Below, one piece after another: positions 54,004 to 63,987 of a DNA stretch of 64,000 bases (within the stretch, counting starts at the first letter, position 1; every line of letters starts with the position of its first letter). A model generated the notes under the pieces. That model saw only the letters and a list, made by a program, of their open reading frames with translations, had not been told where the DNA came from and searched no databases. The stretch is from assembly GCF_043945595.1 (NCBI RefSeq), contig NZ_JBIFNP010000001.1, forward strand, positions 4,030,001 to 4,094,000, written 5' to 3'. The DNA comes from Paenibacillus_S sp043945595. GTDB lineage: Bacteria > Bacillota > Bacilli > Paenibacillales > NBRC-103111. A program made the position numbers and the translations under genes.

Positions 54004-56764
54004 TTATTTTTCAATTTCGATAATTTTATCATCCAGAATATACAGCGTCACCTCGTCGTTTTCTACAAAGGCGCTTGCTGCAACCGGAGTGGTTCCTTGA
54101 TGCATATAAGCTTTGGCGTACATGTTATAGTTCGTTTTATCTCCGGCCGTATTCGGCTTCACTTGCAGACGGTTCAAGACATTATCATAGCCTGCAACGG
54201 TTCGTTTGGAGGCAGCCGCTACGGAAATAATCGTCTTATCGCCTGCGTTCACGATTTCTACACGATCATCCGCTTTAATGTTGCCCAGCGCAGCGGTGCT
54301 TGTTCCATTCTGATTTACAGTGAACTGGCCTCCAACCGTCACAACCTGCACGGAGCCGGCGAAATCCTGAAGAGTGATTGTACCTTTGGCTGTGTCTACT
54401 GCCGTAACCTTGCCGCGGACCGTGTTGAGCAGCTCTACGCTGTTCAGCGTGATCCCCGTATAAGCGACCTTGACATACTCGTCAATCGCAATGTCGTTAA
54501 AGACATGCGTCGATTTGCCCGGGTTTACGATTCTTTCATCGGAGGAGATCGTGAATTTCAGCGTCGCCCCGGTCTCATCCTTCACTTCCAGCTCTCTTGC
54601 GGTAGTATCGGTGCGCAATACTTTGTAAACGGCGGTTTTCTTCACGGACACCATATTGATGACATCTTGATCTCTGTTCAATTCGCCGACGACCAAATCT
54701 CCCACCTGCAGATCGCTTAGCTTCGAACCCGATTTGGAGAAGATGTTCACGGTTGCTCCGTTAATAACGTCAAACGTAATATTTTGCCCGCCGCTGGTAC
54801 GTAAAGTAATCTGATTTGCTGTCGCATTGACTTGAGAGACCGTACCTACCGCTTGTGTTGAAAGCTTCACACTTAGAACTTTATCTTTGGATACGGTCAA
54901 ATCTACTTTAGTTCCTTTGTCCTTCATGAACTTGCTCTCAAAGTCTTCAAGCTCCACAGGAATATCCCAAGAGCTGATGGCCGTCGATGTAGTCAGTTTA
55001 TAAGCAAAAGGAGTACCATCCGCCAGTGTTCCATAAAGCTGATTCTTGGTCGCATCATAGAAATCGATAGTTGCAAAGGAACTCTCAATGATAGATCTGC
55101 TTGTTACGGTTGCTTTAACCACTTTGTTGTTCACCAGATCCAGCTGCAGTGAATCGCCGATCTCCAGATCCAATATTCCCGCCGTACTCAGACCGTCGAT
55201 CGATACCGTAGCATTATCGGCAATGTAATAAGCACCCAGACTGCCGTCTGACTTTGTAATGGTCAGCGTCTTGGAATCGTCCTTCGGATCCGTCATCAGC
55301 GTACCTTGCACCGTGCTGCCGATATCCGCCTGCTTCGTAATGCTAATTTCGGTCACTTCATTCGCCTTCACCGTATATTTGACCGTATCCCCCACGTGAA
55401 GCTTGGACAAATCGCCCGCCGTTCCATCCGGCATCGTCACCAATACTCTGGTTGCGAACGGGAAGGTTTCGTTCTGAGCCGTAGACTGCTCCAGGAAAGT
55501 CACCGTGTTAGCATCGTCCTGAATGCTGGCCACGCTGCCGTCAGCCGTTTTGCTGATAGGCACTTGCTTCACGATAATTTTGGAATACTTGTTGCCAGGC
55601 AGCAAAAGATTTCTTTTCAGCTCGACCAGGCTCCCGCTTTGAATGGAGGTCAAGCTTAAGCCGCGGCCGTCCTTATCCGTAACCGCCACATTGTCCGCCA
55701 GCTCTTTCAAATCCTGTACGCCGGCTTGCGTAATATCGACCAGCATGTTATTCACGTATACTTTGTTTAATGTACCCTCGTAGGATTCCATCTGCTCCGC
55801 ATCGTTCGTCAGCTCGATATATGTAACGTTGCCATTCTCTTGAATCACATAAACTTCATTCGTTTCTTTCAGCTGCGTCGATGGAATCCGGCTGTCATCC
55901 TTCGCGTTATAGATAACGACATCGCTCGCTACGTTGTATTGGCTGCTTTTGCCGTCCTTCGTCTGAACCGTAATTTTGCGGTCACTTCAGCTCCATTAAA
56001 TAGCCGATCGTTACACGGTCCGAACGCGTCGTCAGCTCTTTATCCGCTCTGCTTAGGAACGTAGCCATCTGAGCCCGCGTTACATTGCCCTTCGGATCGA
56101 AATTGTTATCGTCGACACCGTTTACGATTTGGAGGCTGACAGCCGCATTAATGTAGCCCAAGGCCCAAGAGGACATTTTATCGGCATCGCTGAAAATCGA
56201 AGTATCTGCGGCTTTCACATCCGCCAGATCCTGCTTGCCGATAGCACGGATGACCAGCTTCGCAACCCATTCGCGGCTTGCAGGACGGGAGCCCCAGGAG
56301 TTTTTCGAACTGCTTGACCCCGTTGCGGTTCCATCCGATTCTTCTTTGATACTGATCAAGCCTTCATCGAAGGCATAAGCTACATACGGCTTCGCATAGC
56401 TGTCGACGGATACCGGTAAAATCGTCTCCGTTTTATTTTTCAAAGCATCGTTCTCCAAGCCCATCATGCGAATAGCCATGATGATAACATCCTGCTGGGA
56501 AACCTGCGTATCCGGGCTGAATTTGCCTTTGTCCACGCCTTGAATAATCCCCAGCGCAGCCAGCTTCGTAATGTGTTTAATAGCCCAATGCTGAGGACTT
56601 ACGTCCGTAAAGCGCGAGCTGCTGTCGGCAGCGGACGACGATGTGCTTGTACTTGCCGATGCCCCCGCGGAAGTCTCCGCTGCATAGACCGGACTGCTCA
56701 TAAGTACGGATAATGCCAGTATGCCTGCAGCCATTTTTTGCGATTTTCTGTAAGTATTGGACAT
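54004..56764 (-). CDS. SLH-domain surface protein (frameshifted)
   Basis: About 919 residues when one extra A near 55985 is ignored. The first frame (ATG at 56764, GGGAGG upstream) has a signal peptide, a Ser/Ala linker and SLH domains (FTDVSPQHWAIKHITKLAALGIIQG in part, later NNFDPKGNVTRAQMATFLSRA). The second frame resumes with SDRKITVQTKDGK and runs through a long series of beta-rich modules without cysteines. SLH domains bind pyruvylated wall polysaccharide, so it is an S-layer or S-layer-associated protein. The frame break falls exactly at the junction, and no start codon or ribosome site is needed for the second part. Confidence 0.87.
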
Positions 56765-56805
56765 TTCGTAGTTCCTCCCGATGAACATGGTAAATATATC
56801 AAGGT

Positions 56806-57375
56806 TTAAGGTGTGCTTTTATGAAACGGGTGCGGTAAATCCATATGTCCCATCAGACTTTCGACAGCCTGACCGTCCAGCAAAAGATCAAAGCTATCAA
56901 TCTCTGAAAATTGGAATATCGTTTTTTTCAAAGCTTGCAGCAGCAAAGCTTCTCCTCCGGAACCCAGCCTGGACTCCGGCGACATCGAAACGTCGACTGT
57001 CAGCAGCTTATCTTTTAAAGCAACGGAGCGAATGGTAAATCCTTTGAATAAGGGCGCGAGTTTAGGGTCGGGTGAATTGGCCAAAGCCTCCAGAGCAGCC
57101 TTGTACTTATCGTTCTCCTGCTTAAAGGAAATCGGAACCTGTTTCTCGACAAGGTTCTCTCCTTGCTCATCCCCGTAATAAGCTTTAATCGTCATTTGCT
57201 TATTCTCGTCGGCGGGGGGAGAGGTCTGCGCCTGCGAGCCTTGCGCCGGGTGCTGAGCCTCCGTCGAATTCTGCGGCGCTTGGGTTTGGGCCGGGGGCTT
57301 CGCCTGTCCACAGGCCGATAGCAATGCAACGAGCGTCATGCTGAGTACCGCCACCTGGAGTCGTCTTTTGTGCAT
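56806..57375 (-). CDS. GerMN-domain lipoprotein
   Basis: 189 residues from the ATG at 57375 (GGAGG upstream). Signal peptide with lipobox LLSACG, a Gln/Pro-rich linker and one GerMN domain (KAALEALANSPDPKLAPLF, LLTVDVSMSP, FDLLLDGQAVESLMG). GerMN domains occur in the spore-germination and sporulation lipoprotein GerM. The gene follows the amidase gene by 13 bases and probably acts with it on the cell wall. Confidence 0.87.
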   Translation of the reverse strand: MHKRRLQVAVLSMTLVALLSACGQAKPPAQTQAPQNSTEAQHPAQGSQAQTSPPADENKQMTIKAYYGDEQGENLVEKQVPISFKQENDKYKAALEALANSPDPKLAPLFKGFTIRSVALKDKLLTVDVSMSPESRLGSGGEALLLQALKKTIFQFSEIDSFDLLLDGQAVESLMGHMDLPHPFHKSTP

Positions 57376-57388
57376 CGTTATCTCCTCC

Positions 57389-58975
57389 TTAGTCAATGTT
57401 CAGCTGTTGCTTGATTCCGGCTACGATCGAAGCGGCAACGCGGTCTTGGAATGCCTCCTGAAACATGGCCTTCTCATCCGATTTGCTCGTCAAAAAACCG
57501 ACCTCCATTAAGATCGAGGGCATCGTCGTATTTTTGATGACATAGAAATCGTTCTGCTTGACTTTGCGGTCCGGGAAGCCCGTCGCTTTAATCAACAAGC
57601 CGTGCATCAGATTAGCGAATTGCTGGCTTTGCTCCGTATAGTAATACGTCTCGGTTCCCGAAACGGATTCCTTCGCGGCTGAATTCCCATGGATCGATAC
57701 GAACAGATCCGCTTTCATCTCATTGGCAAATGCCGTGCGCTCCGATAATTCTAAGAATGTATCCGTACTACGAGTCATTTCCGGTTCGATGCGGGGCTCC
57801 TGCTCCAGCAGCTTGTACACCTTCGTGGCAAGCGACAGCACAAGATCCTTCTCGTTGCGCTTGGTTACGGAAATCGCCCCTGAATCTTTGCCGCCATGTC
57901 CCGGGTCGATGACAACTTTGAATTTGTCCTTCGAGGTCTGCAGGGATGCAACGGATATTTTCCATGCCAGCAAGCCAGGATCAGCTGCAGCTTGAATAGA
58001 CGTCGGCTTCAAATCTAGTTTTTTGGCCGAATCTATTATTATTCTAACGATAGAGGATTCTTTTGAAAATAGCAAATAACGAATTTGTGATATATTCGCG
58101 CTGCTTTCCTTTACGGTTCCTTCCCCTTTGGCGTTGACCTTCAGGGCCGGATCCAGCTTCGAAGCAGGAAATTCAATAATCACCTGGTTCGCCGCTGTGG
58201 TTACATTAGCTTTCGGCTTCACTGAGAGGACATCGCCTTCAAAAGAAATGGACGTGACCGTCGCTATAGTATCCTTCACAGGTTCCTTCGACGGATCGGT
58301 CCCGGATTTATCCGAATTTTCTTGCGTCGGCGCAGCAGGGCTCGTGTTGGAGGGCTCGTCCGCATTCGACTTATCGGGCTCGGTCGTGTTAGGCTTGGCA
58401 GGCTCGTCCGTATTTGTCCTGGAAGGCTCGGCTGTACCCGCCCTCGAAGGCTCCCCGGCCACCGGAACGGGCGGCTTGTCCGATTCCTCCTCCTGCTCCA
58501 CCGGAGAAGAAACCGTCTCTTCTACAACTTCTTCCTCTCCATTCTCCGCCTGGAAAAGGAATACCGAGCGGGTGAGCTCATCCCACGAAACTCTGACCCC
58601 CAGCTGTTCGCTCACGAACCGCACCGGAAGGAGCGTATTTCCTCCGCTGATTTGCGGCGCAGCCTCCAGCTTCGTTTTTTTATCGTTGACCAGCGCCTCG
58701 TTCTTATCGATAAACAACTGAATCGTTACGTCCGACTTGACCAGTGTGACTTTGCGGCTTTTCTCATCCCACTGCACTTTGGAGCCGAGCGACTCGGCAA
58801 TGACCCGGATCGGAACCAATGTGTTTCCTTTCACAATCCTCGGGGGCACCTCTGCGGCCAACTGCTTGCCGTTCATGAATAGATGAATGGGCTGCTCGGC
58901 GGCAAACGCCATCACGGGAAAGATCAGCAGAGAAACGAGCAGCATGGAAATCAGCGTAGTTATAACTCTCATCAT
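57389..58975 (-). CDS. N-acetylmuramoyl-L-alanine amidase with stalk and AMIN domains
   Basis: 528 residues: signal peptide, two copper-amine-oxidase-type stalk repeats (LVPIRVIAESLGSKVQW and LLPVRFVSEQLGVRVSW), a long Glu/Pro/Thr/Ser linker with repeats of the type EPxxxNTxEP, an AMIN-like domain and a C-terminal Amidase_3 domain. Zinc ligands and catalytic residues are in DPGHGGKDSG, KRNEKDLVL, SIHGNS and LMEVGFLTS. It cleaves the amide between MurNAc and the stem peptide. The stalk plus AMIN architecture is typical of Paenibacillales. Confidence 0.93.
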   Translation of the reverse strand: MMRVITTLISMLLVSLLIFPVMAFAAEQPIHLFMNGKQLAAEVPPRIVKGNTLVPIRVIAESLGSKVQWDEKSRKVTLVKSDVTIQLFIDKNEALVNDKKTKLEAAPQISGGNTLLPVRFVSEQLGVRVSWDELTRSVFLFQAENGEEEVVEETVSSPVEQEEESDKPPVPVAGEPSRAGTAEPSRTNTDEPAKPNTTEPDKSNADEPSNTSPAAPTQENSDKSGTDPSKEPVKDTIATVTSISFEGDVLSVKPKANVTTAANQVIIEFPASKLDPALKVNAKGEGTVKESSANISQIRYLLFSKESSIVRIIIDSAKKLDLKPTSIQAAADPGLLAWKISVASLQTSKDKFKVVIDPGHGGKDSGAISVTKRNEKDLVLSLATKVYKLLEQEPRIEPEMTRSTDTFLELSERTAFANEMKADLFVSIHGNSAAKESVSGTETYYYTEQSQQFANLMHGLLIKATGFPDRKVKQNDFYVIKNTTMPSILMEVGFLTSKSDEKAMFQEAFQDRVAASIVAGIKQQLNID

Positions 58976-59100
58976 ACACCTCAGCTTATGTAATAGATTA
59001 ATAGATTTCTGCTTAAGTCATAGAAAAGAACATACGCCGAAATTGGCGAAACATACCATATTATAGACGCCTCAAATGCCGAAAAGTTGCGTATAACGAC

Positions 59101-59138
59101 AAAAAAAGCCCATAATAACAGGTATACCTGTTATTATG
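59101..59138 (-). terminator. Perfect palindrome acting as terminator of the FtsH-like operon
   Basis: A perfect 28-base palindrome (59111-59138, half-site CATAATAACAGGTA) followed on the reverse strand by GGGC and seven T, 25 bases after the stop. The unusually perfect symmetry would also suit a protein operator. Confidence 0.7.
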
Positions 59139-59163
59139 AACTCAAGGTTCGGTAAAAACCGGA

Positions 59164-60667
59164 CTAGGCAATTTGCATACGGGACTGTTCCAGCAGCTCG
59201 CGGAACTGATCCCCGGAAAGCACTTCTTCCTTGATCAAAATGTGCAGCGACTGCTCGAACACTTGCCGGTACTGCTCCAGCATGGCTCTCGTACTCTCTG
59301 TCAGCTGCTGCAATATTTTCGTATTTTCTTTCATCAGCTCTTCCTTCGTAACCATCTGGCGATCGATGATGCCTAAGCTCGTCAGACCGGAATCCATCAT
59401 AGTTCCAACCAGGTTCAACGCCTGCTCGAAATCGTTGCGTGAGCCTGTGCTTCTTCCTCCGTAGAACATTTCCTCAGCGACAGAGCCGCCGAGCGCGATC
59501 ATAATCTGATGCTCGATATGCTCTTTCGTATATAAATACTGATCCTGCTGTGGATTGTGACGCACATAACCTAACGCCTGCCCCCGGGGACTAAGCGCTA
59601 CCTGGGATACCGATCCGGGGCGCACCGTTTCCGCCGCGATAGCATGTCCCAGCTCATGAAGGGCAACGCGGTCTCTCTCTTCTTTTGTCGATTCGCGGTC
59701 CGTTTTCTCGCCCATCATCACTTTGTCGACAGCCTGCGAAAGATGCTTCTGCTCAATGAGCGGCGCTTCCTCACGCATCGCATAAATAGCCGCTTCGTTC
59801 ATGACGCTCTCCAGCTGGGCTCCCGAGAAATGAAAGGTTTCCTCAGCGATAGCCTCAAGATTGACCTGCTCCGCCAACGGTTTATTTTTGGCATGGATAT
59901 TCAAAATATGCAGGCGGCCTTTTTTATCAGGCAGATCCACCTCAATATGGCGGTCAAACCGGCCCGGACGAAGCAGCGCGCTGTCCAGCATTTCCTTCCG
60001 GTTCGTTGCCGCAACAATCAGGATGCGCGGGCTTTCGGCCGTATGAATCCCATCCATTTCGGTCAGCAGCTGGTTCAATGTCTGGTCATACTCGCGGTGT
60101 TGCCCGCCGTCACGCTTGCCGCCGATTACATCGATCTCATCGATAAATACGATCGCACTTTCCTTGTTTTCCTTGATGGCGCGGGAGCGCGCTTCTTTGA
60201 AAATATCACGGATACGGCTCGCGCCGACACCCACGTACATCTCGACGAATTCACTGCCCGCAGCAGCCATAAATACGGAATTCGTATAATGCGCGGCCGC
60301 TTTAGCCATTAAGGTTTTCCCCGTTCCCGGAGTGACCGGTCAGCAAAATCCCTTTTAACGGGCGAATGCCCAGCTTTTTGATTTCCTCGTGCTTGATCAG
60401 AAAATCCAGCGCTTCTTTGAGTTCATTCTTAGCGCGCTGCTGGCCGCCGATATCATCAAAGGTCAGGTAGGACGGCGCTTGTCCGCGTGCTTTTTTATCC
60501 GCTCCGCCGAAGCTTCCGCCTGCCGTTCGCGCACGATTCATATACAACAGCGATCCTAATATGATAGCCATAAATACGAAAGGAATGAGGTTTACTCCGA
60601 TAAAATAAAGGAATACTAACACAACAGGCACTACGCCAATGGCGATTTCTTTATATATTTTACTCAT
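59164..60667 (-). CDS. Short FtsH-like AAA metalloprotease (frameshifted)
   Basis: About 500 residues when one extra base near 60333 is ignored, which restores GPPGTGKTLMAK as Walker A. Two closely spaced N-terminal membrane segments lack the large external domain of FtsH. The AAA domain has IVFIDEIDVIGG, the second region of homology AATNRKEMLDSALLRPGRFDRH (in part) and the pore motif near FVEMYVGVG. The protease domain has the zinc site HELGH. The start at 60667 overlaps the upstream gene by eight bases. It is a membrane protease distinct from the longer housekeeping FtsH, which is expected elsewhere in the genome. Confidence 0.87.
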
Positions 60668-61193
60668 TCGGCCACACCCCCATTTTATCAGGCGTACGAG
60701 GCAGCATGACATACTTGCTTTGAGTACCGTCCGACATGGTCACATATACATACTTATCGTCCATTTCCGTAGACACCTTCAAATTGCTGTCCGCCGCTCT
60801 CGCTTGCAGCGTTGCAGGGATTTGCGAATATTTCTTCGTCTCCATCGCTTGGGCCACATCAAATAACGCGGACGACCACCAGGCATCCAAAGAATCAGAG
60901 GAGTCGCTGTCCACCTTCAGCTTCAATTGTTTCTCGCCGATGACGGATGCACCGCCCTTCTGAATCTGATTGTATATTTGACGCAGGCTTGCACCAGGCT
61001 TCAGCTTCAGCTCTATTGTAGTTTCGGTGCTTGATATCTTAGTATCGACCAACTGTAAAACACCCGGGGTGTTATTAACGACCGAAGCTAATGGATTCTC
61101 CATCGCAACGCTTTGATATACGAAATATCCGCCAAACAATACGGTTGCCGAAATAACAACACTCAAAGAAACAGGTAAGAGACGTAACTTCAT
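60660..61193 (-). CDS. Membrane-anchored hypothetical protein, 177 residues
   Basis: One N-terminal membrane segment and a soluble outer domain of about 145 residues, mostly beta and alternating. No lipobox and no family I know. Its end overlaps the start of the FtsH-like gene, so the two are made together. It may be a partner that replaces the missing outer domain of the short protease; this is inference. Confidence 0.7.
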   Translation of the reverse strand: MKLRLLPVSLSVVISATVLFGGYFVYQSVAMENPLASVVNNTPGVLQLVDTKISSTETTIELKLKPGASLRQIYNQIQKGGASVIGEKQLKLKVDSDSSDSLDAWWSSALFDVAQAMETKKYSQIPATLQARAADSNLKVSTEMDDKYVYVTMSDGTQSKYVMLPRTPDKMGVWPNE

Positions 61194-61215
61194 AAGCTAA
61201 CGTCCCCCTTTCTAT

Positions 61216-61262
61216 AGTATATCGTCTGTAATATATAGATAGTATAGCATACGATATATACT
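61216..61262. promoter_or_regulatory. Possible operator upstream of the FtsH-like operon
   Basis: Half-sites AGTATATCGT (61216-61225) and ACGATATATACT (61251-61262) are inverted, and a third related AGTATA lies at 61241. The region is A/T-rich and lies just upstream of the 177-residue gene, where the promoter must be. A repressor site of the ATATCGT type is possible. Confidence 0.4.
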
Positions 61263-61291
61263 CAAGGGGAATGTAAAGTGTGGTAAAAACG

Positions 61292-61780
61292 TCATTGAAT
61301 GCTTAAACGGTAAGTATCCAGCATAGCTCCGTCTTTAAACGAGTAGTAATCATAATAATAGCGCTCCCCGTCCTCTTCCGACTCTACCTTATAAAAGGCT
61401 TCCCATACCAATGCCCCGTTCAAGACACCGGGCAGGAGCCTGACAATTTCAGCATCCGCCTGATGGGCCAGAACCGCCGCCTTGATTTGATCGGCCGTGA
61501 CGCCGTCCGCAGCCATCTGCGCATAGATTTCATTATCGCCAACCCAGACAATCATCTTTTGCCCGATCTTGTTCTCGCCCTGAATGACGGTGTAGGGCTT
61601 ATCGCCAACGAACCGGCCTACCTTATCCGCCTTGGCCAGTATCGTCTTCTGATAAGCCGTTTGTACGGCGGCCCGCTGAATCTGCCATTCCTTTTCATGC
61701 ACCGCATTAAAGAAACGCACGCCGAAAAACAAAAGAAGAGCAGCTGCAGCTACTGCTGCAACCGCTATTTTAATTTTCAT
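61292..61780 (-). CDS. YpmB/TseB-like cell-wall elongation protein (DUF5590)
   Basis: 162 residues with an N-terminal membrane anchor and two PepSY-like halves (KVGRFVGDKPYTVIQGEN, VWEAFYKVESEEDGERYYYDYYSFKDG in part). This is the pattern of B. subtilis YpmB, renamed TseB, which binds a class A/B penicillin-binding protein in rod elongation. The gene follows the deaminase gene by 26 bases. Confidence 0.78.
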   Translation of the reverse strand: MKIKIAVAAVAAAALLLFFGVRFFNAVHEKEWQIQRAAVQTAYQKTILAKADKVGRFVGDKPYTVIQGENKIGQKMIVWVGDNEIYAQMAADGVTADQIKAAVLAHQADAEIVRLLPGVLNGALVWEAFYKVESEEDGERYYYDYYSFKDGAMLDTYRLSIQ

Positions 61781-61806
61781 AAATGTCCATCCTCCACTTT
61801 CCCGGC

Positions 61807-63108
61807 TTATTGACTGGTGAGCCGTTCAAAGCAGCGCTGAGCTTCGTACAATATTTTTTCTTCATCTAATGTAAGGCATTCTCCGTTCTGCACGATGCGG
61901 CGGCCGTCTACCCAGACATCGGTTACATCCTTGGCCGAAGCGGAGTAGATGATATGGGACACATAGTTCGTTTTCGGGAAAAAGTGCGGCTGATCGATGT
62001 CGACGGCAATGAAATCGGCTTTCATCCCGGCTTGCAGCGCGCCTACGTTCTCCAGCCAGATGGATCTTGCGCCTTCCAGCGTTCCCATCCGAAGCGCAGC
62101 CTCCGCAGGCACTGCCACCGGATCGCCCGTTACCCCTTTATGAATCAGCGCCGCGAGACGCATTTCCTCGAACATGTCCAAATTGTTATTGCTTGCAGGT
62201 CCGTCCGTACCGAGCGACACTTTGATTCCTGCCTTCAGCAATTCCGGCACGCGGGCTACGCCGCTCGCAAGCTTAAGGTTGCTTCCGGGATTGTGGGATA
62301 CGCGGACATCGTATTTTTTCAAAATTTCAATTTCTTCGTCCGTCAGATGTACCGCGTGGGCAACCAGTGTCGGTCTTGTAAACATGCCCAGCTTCTCCAA
62401 ATGAGCGACAGGCCGAGCTCCATACTGCTCGAAGTTTTCCTGAACCTCTCTGGCCGTTTCCGACATATGCGTGTGCATAGGCAGCTGAAGATCGTGGGCA
62501 GCCTGTACGAAACGCTCGATAAACTCAGGAGGGCACGTATACGGCGCATGCGGCGACATCAGCGTTGTGATTCGTCCGTCCGCCTTGTGGTGCCAATCCT
62601 TCGCGAACTGCACCGCTTCCGCCAGCTTGGCGTCCTGCACGTCCGGAGGGCACAAACCGATCGCACCGCGTGTCAGCACGCCGCGCATCCCGCTCTGCTC
62701 GACCGCAAGCGCTACTTCATTCATATGGTCGTACATGTCGACCACCGCTGTCGTTCCGCCCTTAATCATTTCCAATATAGAAAGCTCCGTGCCGATTCGC
62801 ACGTCATGCGAGGTAAATTTGCCTTCCATCGGCCACATTTTTTCCTGCAGCCACACCTGCAGCGCCAAATCATCGCCATAGCCGCGCAGCAGCGACATCG
62901 CCGCATGTCCGTGCGTGTTGACCAAGCCCGGCAGAAACAGCTTATTTTTTCCGTCGATACGCTCATCGTACTGGTTCAGCGGCAGCGGCGGCTGTCCGCC
63001 GATATATGTAATTTGATTATCCTCCCATACCATACATCCGTGTACAACAGGCAGTAACTCATCTAATGTAATAAAAATGCCGTCTGTAATAATCGTTTTC
63101 ACTTGCAT
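61807..63108 (-). CDS. mtaD: 5-methylthioadenosine/S-adenosylhomocysteine deaminase
   Basis: 433 residues of the amidohydrolase family. Metal ligands appear in VNTHGHAAMSLLRG, the substrate-binding GYGDDLALQVWLQEKMWP is typical of MTA/SAH deaminases, and further ligands are in MHTHMSET, AHAVHLTDEE and GTDGPASNN. It deaminates MTA and SAH to the inosyl forms in recycling of methionine and adenosyl groups. GGAAGGA precedes the ATG. The exact substrate is by family; chlorohydrolase-like relatives exist. Confidence 0.9.
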   Translation of the reverse strand: MQVKTIITDGIFITLDELLPVVHGCMVWEDNQITYIGGQPPLPLNQYDERIDGKNKLFLPGLVNTHGHAAMSLLRGYGDDLALQVWLQEKMWPMEGKFTSHDVRIGTELSILEMIKGGTTAVVDMYDHMNEVALAVEQSGMRGVLTRGAIGLCPPDVQDAKLAEAVQFAKDWHHKADGRITTLMSPHAPYTCPPEFIERFVQAAHDLQLPMHTHMSETAREVQENFEQYGARPVAHLEKLGMFTRPTLVAHAVHLTDEEIEILKKYDVRVSHNPGSNLKLASGVARVPELLKAGIKVSLGTDGPASNNNLDMFEEMRLAALIHKGVTGDPVAVPAEAALRMGTLEGARSIWLENVGALQAGMKADFIAVDIDQPHFFPKTNYVSHIIYSASAKDVTDVWVDGRRIVQNGECLTLDEEKILYEAQRCFERLTSQ

Positions 63109-63366
63109 TCCTTCCTTTCTCAGTACCTGACATAAATTTTACTGTACAACTTCATCCTCTATAAATCAAGTAACCATAGATCGGCGAGCCGTACCTTCTT
63201 TACATAATAAACCTTTCATGAACATATTCTGAAAAGGATAAACTATCATTGCAATCCATCCGCCGGATGTGTTATTTTTAATTTTGTGTGTAATTTCACG
63301 CTAAAATTCTACAATAATCGATGCCATTGTGAATTTATCGTTAAGATACTTTAAGGGGGCTGTTTC

Positions 63367-63987
63367 ATGCTTTTCGCTAAAAAAAACGACACCGACTTTC
63401 TTCTCCTGCTGATTAAAGCTTCGGAAAACACGCTGCATGCGGCACAGATGTTCCGCAATGCCGTGATGGGCGACCAACCGCCGGCGTCCTTTTATCCTCA
63501 GCTGAAGGATTTGGAGAATGCAGGGGATCAAATCACACATCAAATTTTTAAAGGCTTGAACAAAGTGTTCATCACCCCTTTAGACCGCGAGGATATCATG
63601 GAGCTTGCCTCCAAGGTTGACGATGTCATCGACGGTATCGAAGCCTCCATGGCCCGGTTCGATTATTTGAATATTACGATCAGCGATAAATATATGAAGG
63701 AATTTTCCGCGGTGATCGTAGCCAGCTGCCAGCACATTCTCGATGCCTTCAAGCTCCTTGCCAAAAAGAAATACATACAAATTACCGAACACACGGTACA
63801 AATCAACAGTCTCGAGAATGAAGCGGACCGTCTGATGCGCGAGGGAATTCGGGAAATTTTCACCAATCCGAAGGATCCTTATCATGATTTCAAAATTAAG
63901 GAGCTGTATGAAAGGCTGGAGCAAACCACCGACGCCTGTGAAGATGTAGCCAATATATTGGAAAGCGTCGTTTTGCGTTACTCGTAA
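63367..63987 (+). CDS. DUF47 (PhoU-like) phosphate transport accessory protein
   Basis: 206 residues, entirely helical, with the DUF47 motifs DLENAGDQITHQIF, PLDREDIMELASKVDDVIDGIE (in part) and ENEADRLMREGI, where repeated E/D-x3-D patterns bind metal. It matches B. subtilis YkaA, encoded before the low-affinity phosphate transporter Pit. The transporter gene would lie just beyond the window. GGGGG precedes the ATG. Confidence 0.9.
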   Translation: MLFAKKNDTDFLLLLIKASENTLHAAQMFRNAVMGDQPPASFYPQLKDLENAGDQITHQIFKGLNKVFITPLDREDIMELASKVDDVIDGIEASMARFDYLNITISDKYMKEFSAVIVASCQHILDAFKLLAKKKYIQITEHTVQINSLENEADRLMREGIREIFTNPKDPYHDFKIKELYERLEQTTDACEDVANILESVVLRYS

